A DNA stretch of 64,000 bases, from the NCBI RefSeq assembly GCF_007752535.1, contig NZ_CP036426.1:3534001-3598000 (forward strand), read 5' to 3'. The stretch comes from Tautonia plasticadhaerens (lineage in GTDB: Bacteria > Planctomycetota > Planctomycetia > Isosphaerales > Isosphaeraceae). Made by a program: the position numbers and the translations under genes. Shown one piece after another: positions 1 through 6,219 of the stretch (the first letter of the stretch is position 1; each line of letters opens with the position of its first letter). The notes under the pieces were generated by a model, which was given only the letters and a program-made list of their open reading frames with translations, did no database searches and was not told the DNA's origin.

Positions 1-106
1 GGTCAAAATAATATTGCTTTTCATGATTTGGCTTAGGAATGACTCTCTCATAGTCGGGGTAATTGGCGTCGATGGTCTTGGTGATAAGCTGTGCGTCGAT
101 ATTGTC
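1..106 (-). pseudogene. Sliding-clamp (DnaN-like) gene, 3' part beyond the IS insertion; runs off the window
   Basis: On the minus strand this stretch continues the clamp-like gene at 1588-1933 once the insertion sequence and one target-site copy are removed. It reads IDAQLITKTIDANYPDYERV and onward, which matches the start of the strand after the domain-2 'FTSKLVDGRFPDYRRVLP' segment of E. coli beta clamp. The rest of the gene lies left of base 1, so I cannot say whether the third clamp domain exists. The reading frame is intact across the restored junction, so the gene was probably functional before the insertion. Strictly, this half is now separated from its start codon. Confidence 0.75.
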
Positions 107-1587
107 CTGTACTTTCCGGGGGAATGTATATGTCATGCGGCCAGACTGAGCAGCCTTTCGGCCGTGGCCTGAATTTCCGCCTCGGTAGCCCCCGGGCGTA
201 GAGTCGCACGAATCTCCTCGCCCAGCAGATCGCGACGCCAGGCCCGGCGCTTGTCCGCATGGCTCGGGCGGCGCAGCGTCGAGTCCCACGGCGAGGTCGA
301 GCGGTCCACCAGATCCTCCGCCTCACGGCCCCAGGCCCACGCCTCGGTCATGGTGTAGGTCCACAGGCAGATGTGGAAGGCCCCGACGTTCGCCCGGATG
401 AACCGCACCTGCTGCTGCCCGGCCCCCACGACCTGCTTGCACTCGCGAAATGCGATCTCCAGGCCGAACCGGTCGGCCACGGTCGTCAGGATGTCGGCGA
501 CGCTCGCCTCGGTGTCGGTGCAGAAGTAGGCCCGCCAGCCGGTCGGCTCGTCCACCAGCACCACCCGGATCGCGCCGCCGGCCGGACGCCAGGTCGCCGG
601 GAACGTCTTGTACTTCTTGACCGCGGCAACCCCGTACAGGCTGATTGTCTCGGTGGACCAGCCGCGTCGCTGACCGGCCCGCTTGGCCAGGTCGATCACA
701 TCCGGGCCGTAGGTGCGGGGACGGCCAGGCTTGCCCGCAGGCCGGGGGCCGGGCAGTGACCGCAGGGCCGCGTCCTTTCGGAGCCGGCTGACGACCGTCA
801 TGCCCAGCTCCATCGCCGGCTTGAGGAACTCCCTGCTGGCATAGGCCCCGTCGGCCACCACCCAGATCGGCAACCCCAGGGGCCCCAGCCAGGGCTTGGC
901 CCAACGGAGCAACTCGACGGCCAGCTCCAGCTTGGTGCGGAACTCCGGCCGGTGTTTCGGGTCGATTCCCGGCAGGTCCACCTTCCGGACGTAGAGCCGG
1001 GCCAGCAGCGGCAGGGCAACGACGCCCCACGCCGGGTGGGCCACGAGCAGGGCCAACACGACGAAGACGTGGCCGTAGACGTAGGGCGAGCCGGCCGGGC
1101 CGGGTGTCGGGTTGTGATGCACGCCGGCCCCCTGGACGTGCGGGCCGTACCGCTTCGTCGGGGTGTCGTCCAGGGCGAGGGTCAGCCGCGTGGCGCCCTT
1201 GACCAGGGGCCGGACCACTTCGGTCAGGAGGCGTCGGGCGATGCGATCGGCCCGCTTGCCGGCGGCGGCGACGGCGGTATAGCAGGGGCGGAAGTGGTCG
1301 CTGAGCTTGGCGGCCCGGATCCAGGTCGTGACGGTCCGGCGGCCCCGGGCGAGGACGGCGCCGAGGAACAGCAGGGCGAGCCGGGGTGCGGAGCGGCGGT
1401 CGAGGGCGGCGGCGAGCCACGGGAACCACTGGCACGGGGCGGGCGGTAGAGGCGAGGATGTCATCGGGGGCCGGCTCCGCTCGGGGTCTCTGGCTGGTCC
1501 GGTAACCGCCATCGTCCCGGCCGGACCGGCCCTCATCTACCCTCTGCCCCGGATCGCGCTACGTACATGAAGTCCCGGAAAGTGCAG
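107..1587 (-). mobile_element. Insertion sequence, 1481 bp, inserted in the DnaN-like gene
   Basis: The ends are imperfect terminal inverted repeats: CTGTACTTTCCGGG at 107-120 and its near-complement at 1574-1587 (13 of 14 positions match). The 7-bp sequence TATTGTC directly flanks both ends (100-106 and 1588-1594) and is the target-site duplication. One transposase gene (133-1536, minus) fills the element. The element is much more GC-rich than the gene it interrupts and resembles the host chromosome, so it probably jumped from the host genome into the mobile element. Confidence 0.9.
133..1536 (-). CDS. DDE transposase of the insertion sequence (IS4/IS701-like superfamily)
   Basis: This is a 467-residue protein that cuts and joins the insertion-sequence ends. 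The RNase-H-like acidic triad is visible: D123/D124 in LALDDTPTKRYG, D229 in WVVADGAYAS and E365 in FRECK, followed by a Gln-rich GAGQQQVR segment. The 'E..K...G..QQ' neighbourhood is typical of IS4/IS701-type transposases. It occupies almost the whole 107-1587 element and is bounded by its inverted repeats. The first Met gives 467 residues. A later start at Met25 (MTSSPLPPAP) is possible, because the first 24 residues show no conserved feature. The gene looks intact, so the IS may still be active. Exact family assignment would need a database search. Confidence 0.85.
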   Translation of the reverse strand: MRAGPAGTMAVTGPARDPERSRPPMTSSPLPPAPCQWFPWLAAALDRRSAPRLALLFLGAVLARGRRTVTTWIRAAKLSDHFRPCYTAVAAAGKRADRIARRLLTEVVRPLVKGATRLTLALDDTPTKRYGPHVQGAGVHHNPTPGPAGSPYVYGHVFVVLALLVAHPAWGVVALPLLARLYVRKVDLPGIDPKHRPEFRTKLELAVELLRWAKPWLGPLGLPIWVVADGAYASREFLKPAMELGMTVVSRLRKDAALRSLPGPRPAGKPGRPRTYGPDVIDLAKRAGQRRGWSTETISLYGVAAVKKYKTFPATWRPAGGAIRVVLVDEPTGWRAYFCTDTEASVADILTTVADRFGLEIAFRECKQVVGAGQQQVRFIRANVGAFHICLWTYTMTEAWAWGREAEDLVDRSTSPWDSTLRRPSHADKRRAWRRDLLGEEIRATLRPGATEAEIQATAERLLSLAA

Positions 1588-1933
1588 TATTGTCAAATGT
1601 CAGGCGGTACGGCTTTGCTTCTTCCACTGTCATCGTGACCCGGCCGAAAGCGCATTCCTTGAGCATACTGCAAAGAGCAGCAATGGCTTGACGCGGACAG
1701 ATGGCCGCGAATGCTTCGCCATGCTCGATGGCGCATTTCATGACCGCCTCGTACAAGATATGCCCGTTGGTGGCCACTGCCTTTAGCTGTTTGCCATCGT
1801 ATTTGAAATAGACGCCATTGAGGTAATAGCGGGTTTCATCGTCGCTCATAAATGGGGTTATGACTTTCAGCTGCTCTCTCAGATTCTTTGCCTCGAAAAT
1901 GAAAGTCGGAAACGTCTTCTCGGTCATATACAC
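1588..1933 (-). pseudogene. Sliding-clamp (DnaN-like) gene, 5' part, truncated by the IS
   Basis: It encodes 115 residues before the IS junction. The sequence aligns directly with domain 2 of bacterial beta clamp: ETRYYLNGVYF, KAVATNGHILYEA and AICPRQAIAAL correspond to VRYYLNGMLF, RTVATDGHRLAVC and VIVPRKGVIEL in E. coli. Nothing corresponding to domain 1 precedes it: the gene begins only about 15 residues before the domain-2 region. After the IS the frame continues at 106-1. The read-through product in the present sequence adds nine IS-encoded residues and stops at 1559. A clamp on a mobile element would serve its own replication or lagging-strand synthesis; this is inference. Confidence 0.75.
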
Positions 1934-1974
1934 TCCGCAATTTGCCGGGCTTCATTGCCCATGCGCAGGGAGGA

Positions 1975-1997
1975 CATTAGGGCAGGCCGCCCTAATG
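1975..1997. promoter_or_regulatory. Palindromic operator candidate between divergent genes
   Basis: A perfect 9-bp inverted repeat, CATTAGGGC (1975-1983) and GCCCTAATG (1989-1997) with a 5-bp centre, lies in the 142-bp gap between the minus-strand clamp-like gene and the plus-strand gene at 2076. Position and symmetry fit a repressor site controlling one or both genes. A small transcription hairpin is the alternative. Confidence 0.5.
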
Positions 1998-2075
1998 GTC
2001 AAGCGACAATTGATGTGATCCCGAGGGGTGGCGCGCTCCCGGCCTTTCCGCGATAATGGCCGTGGGAGGTGACGC

Positions 2076-2393
2076 ATGCGGTTCAACAGCTGGTTCGGTG
2101 CTTTTGTCCAAACGCAGCCAATGGCCGAAGGCGGCAGGCTGATCGCCGCGGGGCTGCTCCGGCCTGTCTATGACGGGCGCGATGTAATCGGCGTGGAGTC
2201 GACCGCCGCGCTGGCGGGGTCTTTCGAGCGGCTGCCCGAGATGGAGCGGCTCTATCCGCTGCTGGTCGAGTTCCTGGCATGCTGCCGGTTCGCAGGCTTT
2301 CCGGGCTTCTGCACCGGGGATGCCGGGCAGCAGCTCAGGGCGCTCGGCATGTCGGAGGAAGGGCTGGTGGCGCTCAGGCGGGTGGCGGGGTGA
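2076..2393 (+). CDS. Hypothetical protein, 105 aa
   Basis: I do not recognise a family. The ATG at 2076 is preceded by a good ribosome binding site (GGGAGGTGACGC), which supports expression. The product is a compact soluble protein with no signal peptide or membrane segment, rich in Leu, Ala and Gly, with three Cys residues in its second half. It is transcribed away from the clamp-like gene, and a perfect palindrome lies in the shared intergenic region. Its 3' end overlaps the convergent gene at 2374-2763 by 20 bases, a packing typical of plasmids and phages. Confidence 0.6.
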   Translation: MRFNSWFGAFVQTQPMAEGGRLIAAGLLRPVYDGRDVIGVESTAALAGSFERLPEMERLYPLLVEFLACCRFAGFPGFCTGDAGQQLRALGMSEEGLVALRRVAG

Positions 2394-2763
2394 CTGGGTC
2401 GGCCTTCTTCGCGGCTTCTATCAGCGATTTGAAGGCGGCATGAGTGTCCGGTATTGCCAGATGCCATGCCACGCTCATTTCGTTCGTCCACTGACGCGGA
2501 TCGAGGCATTGGCGGAGCACGTCACGTTCGGCGATGACGCCCTGAAGGAAAGCAGATGAGTTCAGGCAAGCATCTACCGCTTCGTTCTCATCGCCTGGGC
2601 TCATATCGCACGAATCGACCCATTCAATATCGTGCAGCGCCTTGATTACCTTCTGCATGTGCTGCCAGAAAGCTTCGCGCTGCGGCGTGTTCCGCTCGAA
2701 CGGGCTGGATTCAAGATCATACTCGAGCTTCGAGTAGAGGTAATTCATGCTCCCGCCGCTCAT
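2374..2763 (-). CDS. Hypothetical protein, 129 aa, last gene of a coupled operon
   Basis: No family recognised. The product is a soluble, mildly acidic protein with several Trp residues (WQHMQKVIKALHDIEWVD near residues 33-50). I chose the ATG at 2763 because it overlaps the upstream stop codon as ATGA. A second in-frame ATG at 2748 has a better ribosome binding site (GGCGGGAG), so a product shorter by five residues is possible. It is the final member of a five-gene chain (3935 down to 2374) in which every junction is a 4-base stop/start overlap, so the proteins are probably made in coordinated amounts and may act together. Confidence 0.65.
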   Translation of the reverse strand: MSGGSMNYLYSKLEYDLESSPFERNTPQREAFWQHMQKVIKALHDIEWVDSCDMSPGDENEAVDACLNSSAFLQGVIAERDVLRQCLDPRQWTNEMSVAWHLAIPDTHAAFKSLIEAAKKADPVTPPPA

Positions 2764-2933
2764 CGCCCGCGTCCTTCCTGTTGCCGCGTTCCCGGTGCGA
2801 TTCGCGGTCGCTCTGCGTCGATCAAGTCCGCGAACCGCGAATAGGCTTCCCGTTGCGTCATGCGTGGCCGCTCTTCTGGCGACTGGTAGAGCTTGAGCCG
2901 GGGCTGCTGGGTATCGGGCTTCGGGGCGGTCAT
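2760..2933 (-). CDS. Hypothetical small protein, 57 aa
   Basis: A short reading frame (MTAPKPDTQQPRLKLYQSPE at its start) fills exactly the space between its neighbours. Its ATG overlaps the stop of 2930-3154 and its stop overlaps the ATG of 2374-2763, both as ATGA. That exact fit is the main evidence that it is a real gene. The product is basic, rich in Arg, Pro and Gln, with no membrane segment or signal peptide. I recognise no family. A Pro/Arg-rich short protein in a mobile-element operon could bind nucleic acid, but nothing in the sequence proves it. Confidence 0.6.
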   Translation of the reverse strand: MTAPKPDTQQPRLKLYQSPEERPRMTQREAYSRFADLIDAERPRIAPGTRQQEGRGR

Positions 2934-3154
2934 ACAGCGACAACGAACGGCTTGGTTTCGCTCGAAAGCAATCGGCCTGCCTGGCGAGCATGGTCAATGT
3001 ATGCAGTGCATTTCTCGCCCACTCGCGGTGGCCTGTCCACCTCGTAAAAATCCGATACGGCAGTGTACTTGCCCGGCTTAAGTGGCGCTTCGTGCCCCGG
3101 AACATAGCGGTGCTGAAAAAGGTAACCGTCTTCTGTGACTTTCCCGGCGATCAT
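2930..3154 (-). CDS. Hypothetical small protein, 74 aa
   Basis: No family recognised. The sequence is rich in aromatic and beta-prone residues (GYLFQHRYVPGHE, YTAVSDFYEVDRPPRVG) and looks like a small soluble beta-rich domain. The start ATG at 3154 overlaps the stop of the upstream gene 3151-3405 as ATGA, and its own stop overlaps the next start in the same way. This makes it the third member of the coupled chain. It has no signal peptide, Cys cluster or membrane segment that would suggest location or cofactor. Confidence 0.65.
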   Translation of the reverse strand: MIAGKVTEDGYLFQHRYVPGHEAPLKPGKYTAVSDFYEVDRPPRVGEKCTAYIDHARQAGRLLSSETKPFVVAV

Positions 3155-3405
3155 GTATCGATTCCCGTCACAATCCTGCCCTGGATTTTTGCGCTGGCCT
3201 TAATACTCGCCAGCCGCTCTGCTGCGTCCTGATCGGACGTCGCCCAGATATCGAAGGCAAAGTCGGCCAAGCTGCCTTCCGGCCTGCGGTGGGGGTACTT
3301 GAATTCATATTTGAACCAACGAACTCCGTATCCGTCCGTGAACACGCAGTCGGCATCTGTCTGCCGGACTATTCTCTCTTTGGTGAGCTCGACGGCATTA
3401 CTCAC
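3151..3405 (-). CDS. Hypothetical small protein, 84 aa
   Basis: No family recognised. The middle contains a Trp/Tyr/Phe-rich stretch (GVRWFKYEFKYPHRRPEGS) followed by an acidic helix-forming segment (SDQDAAERLASIKASAKI). The ATG at 3405 overlaps the stop of the preceding gene (3402-3935) as ATGA. It is the second gene of the chain and is probably translated by ribosomes finishing the gene before it. It is likely cytoplasmic, as there is no export signal. Confidence 0.65.
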   Translation of the reverse strand: MSNAVELTKERIVRQTDADCVFTDGYGVRWFKYEFKYPHRRPEGSLADFAFDIWATSDQDAAERLASIKASAKIQGRIVTGIDT

Positions 3406-3935
3406 CGCCCGTGCCCTTCTAACCCGCGCGCCTGCTTTACCTCGTCCAGCAGCTTCAGCGCATCGAGGATGTTCTCGCCGGGCGTTTGCTGGCTCGGGTC
3501 GCTATCGCGCTGCCACTGGCGGGCATGGTCACGGAACAAAAAGCCCTGATCCTCCACATGGTCTACCAGGGCGTTCTCGCTATTCCGCGACAATTTGCGG
3601 TTTTCCGCGAACTGCAGCGCCGCCGTGCTTCGCTGGTTGCCATCCTGATCGCGCCACAGCTTTTTGGTGACGCGTATACCGGCGGCGTTGTCGGTCTTGA
3701 CCGGGATGAAGCCCGGCGGCACCTGCCCGAAACGGGGGCGACCCTCTTCTAGCGCCGCTACGAAGCTGCCGGGCTCGAAGGGCACATCAGCCGTAGGCGC
3801 GGGGAGCTGGTGCCCTGCATCCGGCAGGGGATAGCGCTCGGCCAGGATGTCGCCGATGGCGCGGGGTTCTTCGACGGCAACCGCCGGGGATTCGGGCTCT
3901 ACTTTGGATTTCTTCGCTCTCGGCTTCCGTGCCAT
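3402..3935 (-). CDS. Hypothetical protein with a lysine/arginine-rich N-terminus, 177 aa
   Basis: No family recognised. The first 12 residues (MARKPRAKKSKV) are strongly basic, then comes an acidic Ala/Glu/Pro-rich linker. A more structured part from about residue 65 includes GQVPPGFIPVKTDNAAGIR and KLSRNSENALVDH. The basic tail suggests nucleic-acid contact; this is inference. I chose the ATG at 3935 because GGAGG lies seven bases upstream. A longer frame to 3983 lacks such a site. The ribosome binding site falls inside the right arm of a 10-bp stem (3940-3978), so translation of this gene, and through coupling of the four genes after it, may be controlled by RNA folding. Confidence 0.65.
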   Translation of the reverse strand: MARKPRAKKSKVEPESPAVAVEEPRAIGDILAERYPLPDAGHQLPAPTADVPFEPGSFVAALEEGRPRFGQVPPGFIPVKTDNAAGIRVTKKLWRDQDGNQRSTAALQFAENRKLSRNSENALVDHVEDQGFLFRDHARQWQRDSDPSQQTPGENILDALKLLDEVKQARGLEGHGR

Positions 3936-3939
3936 ACCG

Positions 3940-3978
3940 CCTCCATGCGTGGGATTAACAACCATTAGCGCATGGAGG
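3940..3978 (-). promoter_or_regulatory. Hairpin masking the ribosome binding site of the gene at 3402-3935
   Basis: Perfect 10-bp inverted repeat: CCTCCATGCG at 3940-3949 and CGCATGGAGG at 3969-3978. In the minus-strand transcript the downstream arm contains GGAGG, the ribosome binding site of the gene starting at 3935, and it would pair with CCTCC of the upstream arm. The stem sits between two genes of the same operon, so it may attenuate translation or stabilise an mRNA end. Confidence 0.45.
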
Positions 3979-3986
3979 GGCAAGCG

Positions 3987-4661
3987 TCAACTGTCGGATT
4001 CGCCCTTCTTTTTTTTGCCCGCCAGGCCTTCCTTCCGGGCGACATCCTGAGTGAACCGAAAGGGCATCAATTCCAGCAACGTTTTGTAGGAGCCCGACCG
4101 CTTCTTGGTCATGCGGTTCTCCAGCACATATCGCCCATCCCCGTTGCGCGTCGCCATCGCATAGATGACGCACGGCTCGCCGTTCTCTGGATGCCTCAAG
4201 GCTTGATGCCGCTCGCGTAACTCGGCGTTGACCTTCTTCGCCAACTCCTGCTTGCGGGCGTAGTCGGTTGCATCATCGGCGCGGAATATTTCTTGCGCGT
4301 ATTCCAGGAGCCATTGGTAAGACTGCACCGAGTAGTCGAGCCACGAGGTAACCTGGTAGAGCAGGAATGCGGCGGATTGCACTTCCTTCGCTGCCTTGAC
4401 CCGGAAGGCAACCCCTTCTTCCTGCAAAAGCCTCGCCGCCTCCGCCAAGGCGCCGTCCACGGCGTCGTTGGCCGCCTTCAACTCGCGCATTGCATTATAT
4501 ATATGATCTTTGGCTGGGGCGTAACGGACACTCAGTCCGTCGGCCATCGCCCGGAGTTCGGCATTGCTCTTTTCCGTGCCCCGCGAATAGACCGTCGGCA
4601 TGGCTGCCAGGGCGGCGAGCCAGGCCACCTGCTGCTCCGTAGGTTTGTTCTCCTCGGCCAT
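3987..4661 (-). CDS. Hypothetical protein, mostly helical, 224 aa
   Basis: No family recognised. The protein is predicted mainly alpha-helical, with an Ala/Glu-rich segment over residues 60-95 (AKDHIYNAMRELKAANDAV) that could form a coiled coil. An aromatic-rich stretch follows (YQVTSWLDYSVQSYQWLL), and the C-terminal tail is lysine-rich (GLAGKKKKGESDS). It is the first gene of the minus-strand operon, 52 bases upstream of the five-gene coupled chain. It is transcribed divergently from the ParB-like gene, with a 206-bp gap between them where both promoters must lie. The ATG at 4661 is the first in frame after a run of non-coding sequence. Confidence 0.65.
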   Translation of the reverse strand: MAEENKPTEQQVAWLAALAAMPTVYSRGTEKSNAELRAMADGLSVRYAPAKDHIYNAMRELKAANDAVDGALAEAARLLQEEGVAFRVKAAKEVQSAAFLLYQVTSWLDYSVQSYQWLLEYAQEIFRADDATDYARKQELAKKVNAELRERHQALRHPENGEPCVIYAMATRNGDGRYVLENRMTKKRSGSYKTLLELMPFRFTQDVARKEGLAGKKKKGESDS

Positions 4662-4867
4662 CAGTGGAATTTCCCGTAAAACTTCCCGTTTCAGCGCCTT
4701 GAACTTCCGCCGCGATACAGCGTAGAGTAGGTGTGTAAGAAACTTCTATCACAGTCTAGCCCCTGGTAGTGGGTTGGACAAGGGCGAAAGGAGGAAAATC
4801 CCCGCGTCCGCTCTGCGCGCAAATCCAACGCCCGTAATAGCCCGCGTTTCTGACAGGAGTATCTTCC
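4662..4867. promoter_or_regulatory. Divergent promoter region upstream of the ParB-like gene
   Basis: This 206-bp non-coding gap separates two divergent operons, so it should hold promoters for both. A TTGAAC element at about 4702 could be a -35 box for rightward transcription, but no convincing -10 box follows. GGAG eight bases before 4868 is the ribosome binding site of the ParB-like gene. I found no strong palindrome here. Confidence 0.4.
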
Positions 4868-5650
4868 ATGCTCAAGGAACTCGACCCCGCCGATTGCTTC
4901 CCGCCCCACGACAACCGCCCCATCACCGATGAGGATGTGGCCGACCTGGTGGAGGACTACCAGCGAAACGGCCAGCTCCAGCCCGGCATCGTCTGCCCCC
5001 ACCCGGACTTGCCCGGCAAATGGCTCGTCATCGCGGGCGGGCGACGTGGGCATGCCTGTCGGATTGCCCGCATCCTATTCCGTGCCGAGGTGCGCGACAC
5101 GATTCCTTCGCAGGCGGAAATCATCGAAATCCGCGTCGGCGAGAACTCCAAGCGCAAGAATCTCGACGCCTTCCAGCTCTGCAACGACATCACCACCTAC
5201 AAGAAGGAGAAGCGATTCACCACCTGGGCGGAGGCTGGGAAGGCGCTCGGCATCCCGGCCAGCACGCTCAGCTCGATCACCTGTGTCCGGCGCATCCCGC
5301 CGGAACTCCGCCCGAAGACGGAACGGCTCTGCGGCACGGTGGTCAGAACCATCGCCCGGATGCCGACGCGGGCAGACATGGAGGAGCTGATCGCCAAGGC
5401 GTTCGATGAGAACGACCAGCCCATCCCGAAAGACCGGGTGGAGCTGCTGGCCAAGCAGATGAAAGAGGGCAATAAATCGGGCCGGAAGCCCCGCGGGTTC
5501 ACCGTCAAGGATGGGGGCCATGAGGCCGTCATCAAGCCCAAGCCCGGCGTTTCGACGGAAGACATCGCCAAGTGGCTGGAAGGGCTGGCCGCGAAGCTGA
5601 AGGCCAACAAGCACCTGCCGCCGGACGGGTTGAGATTCCTGTTTCCGTGA
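4868..5650 (+). CDS. ParB/Spo0J-like partition or nucleoid protein, 260 aa
   Basis: Members of this family bind a centromere-like DNA site and CTP, slide along DNA and help segregate or regulate the replicon. An N-terminal ParB domain is visible: the D-D-V-DLV-Y-NGQLQPG segment at residues 19-40, the arginine-box equivalent GGRRGHA at 57-63 (canonical GERRxRA) and ENSKRKNLDAF at 92-102 (canonical ENiqRxdL). Residues about 119-141 (AEAGKALGIPASTLSSI) form the helix-turn-helix. The C-terminal 100 residues show no known dimer domain. No ParA-type ATPase is in the window. Two palindromic repeats immediately downstream (5649-5726) are candidate binding sites. The function could be partition or transcriptional control of the element. 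Confidence 0.8.
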   Translation: MLKELDPADCFPPHDNRPITDEDVADLVEDYQRNGQLQPGIVCPHPDLPGKWLVIAGGRRGHACRIARILFRAEVRDTIPSQAEIIEIRVGENSKRKNLDAFQLCNDITTYKKEKRFTTWAEAGKALGIPASTLSSITCVRRIPPELRPKTERLCGTVVRTIARMPTRADMEELIAKAFDENDQPIPKDRVELLAKQMKEGNKSGRKPRGFTVKDGGHEAVIKPKPGVSTEDIAKWLEGLAAKLKANKHLPPDGLRFLFP

Positions 5651-5727
5651 TATTCCCGCTCGGGAACATTTCGTTCCGTAGCGGCTGAATCCAGGCCAGA
5701 TATTCCCGCTCCGGAACATCCTGTTCA
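5649..5727. repeat. Two direct repeats, candidate ParB-binding (centromere-like) sites
   Basis: Two near-identical copies start exactly 50 bp apart, at 5649 and 5699. Each begins GATATTCCCGCTC, continues with GGAACA (after one extra base) and ends in GTTC. The first holds the perfect dyad TTCCCG-CT-CGGGAA (5653-5666) and a second dyad GGAAC-N5-GTTCC. The second copy keeps GAAC-N5-GTTC. They begin at the stop codon of the ParB-like gene and end before the next ribosome binding site. Spacing close to a whole number of helical turns places both on one DNA face. Confidence 0.55.
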
Positions 5728-5783
5728 CCCAACCAAACCCACGCACCGCGCGGGGCCGTAGACGCTCCGCGCCTGGAGGAAAC

Positions 5784-5966
5784 ATGCGACAGCGAATGAC
5801 CAAGCCGCCGACGTACGCGATCCGCTGCGACCATGATGTTTGCGGTTGCATCAGTTACATCGTCGCCATGCCCAGTGATTCGCGCTTCACCTTCACCGAA
5901 ACTACGTCGCTGTTCCGCGAGGAACGGCCGCTCACCGAACCGCCGAAGGATCAGGCGGTTAGCTGA
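5784..5966 (+). CDS. Hypothetical small protein, 60 aa
   Basis: No family recognised. GGAGG sits six bases before the ATG at 5784 (CTGGAGGAAACATG), which supports translation. The product has a C-x4-C-x-C cluster (residues about 15-22, CDHDVCGC), which could hold a metal, followed by an Ile/Val stretch too short for a membrane segment. It is the first gene of the rightward operon that leads to the ATPase at 6216, directly after the candidate ParB sites. Confidence 0.5.
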   Translation: MRQRMTKPPTYAIRCDHDVCGCISYIVAMPSDSRFTFTETTSLFREERPLTEPPKDQAVS

Positions 5967-6087
5967 CGGATAAGTCCAAAATTGGACCCGTTTGAACTCG
6001 TCTGTACCCGAGCCTCGCCTTGCTATCGCGCGGCACGTCCGGCGTGCGCGCACACGTTCCGATCACCCGCAACCGGAGGCAGAAACC

Positions 6088-6219
6088 GTGGACGCATTCC
6101 TGAGCGAGCTCCAGAAGATCCCGCCGGAATACTGGCAGAAGTGGTTCCTCGCGGGATGCGTCGGCCTGCCCCTGGGGGCGCTGATCGCCCATCTCCGCGC
6201 CAAGAGGAGGAATGAGTGA
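6088..6219 (+). CDS. Small single-pass membrane protein, 43 aa
   Basis: The GTG at 6088 is chosen as start because GGAGG lies eight bases before it; the longer upstream frame from 5992 has no such site. The 43-residue product has one membrane segment (WFLAGCVGLPLGALIAHL) followed by a basic tail (RAKRRNE), so the C-terminus should face the cytoplasm. Its stop codon overlaps the GTG of the following ATPase gene (GTGA), which implies translational coupling. Small membrane proteins next to VirD4/TraG-like ATPases often act as membrane partners of the motor; here that is inference from position only. Confidence 0.6.
   Translation: MDAFLSELQKIPPEYWQKWFLAGCVGLPLGALIAHLRAKRRNE

Noticed and set aside
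4495-4752. Minus-strand frame of 85 codons near the divergent promoter region
   Set aside because: It overlaps the gene at 3987-4661 in another frame, lacks a ribosome binding site and changes to low-complexity sequence.
5649-5727. CRISPR array
   Set aside because: Only two repeats, separated by unequal sequence, with no cas gene; palindromic ParB-type sites fit better. No other regular repeat-spacer pattern was seen in the window.
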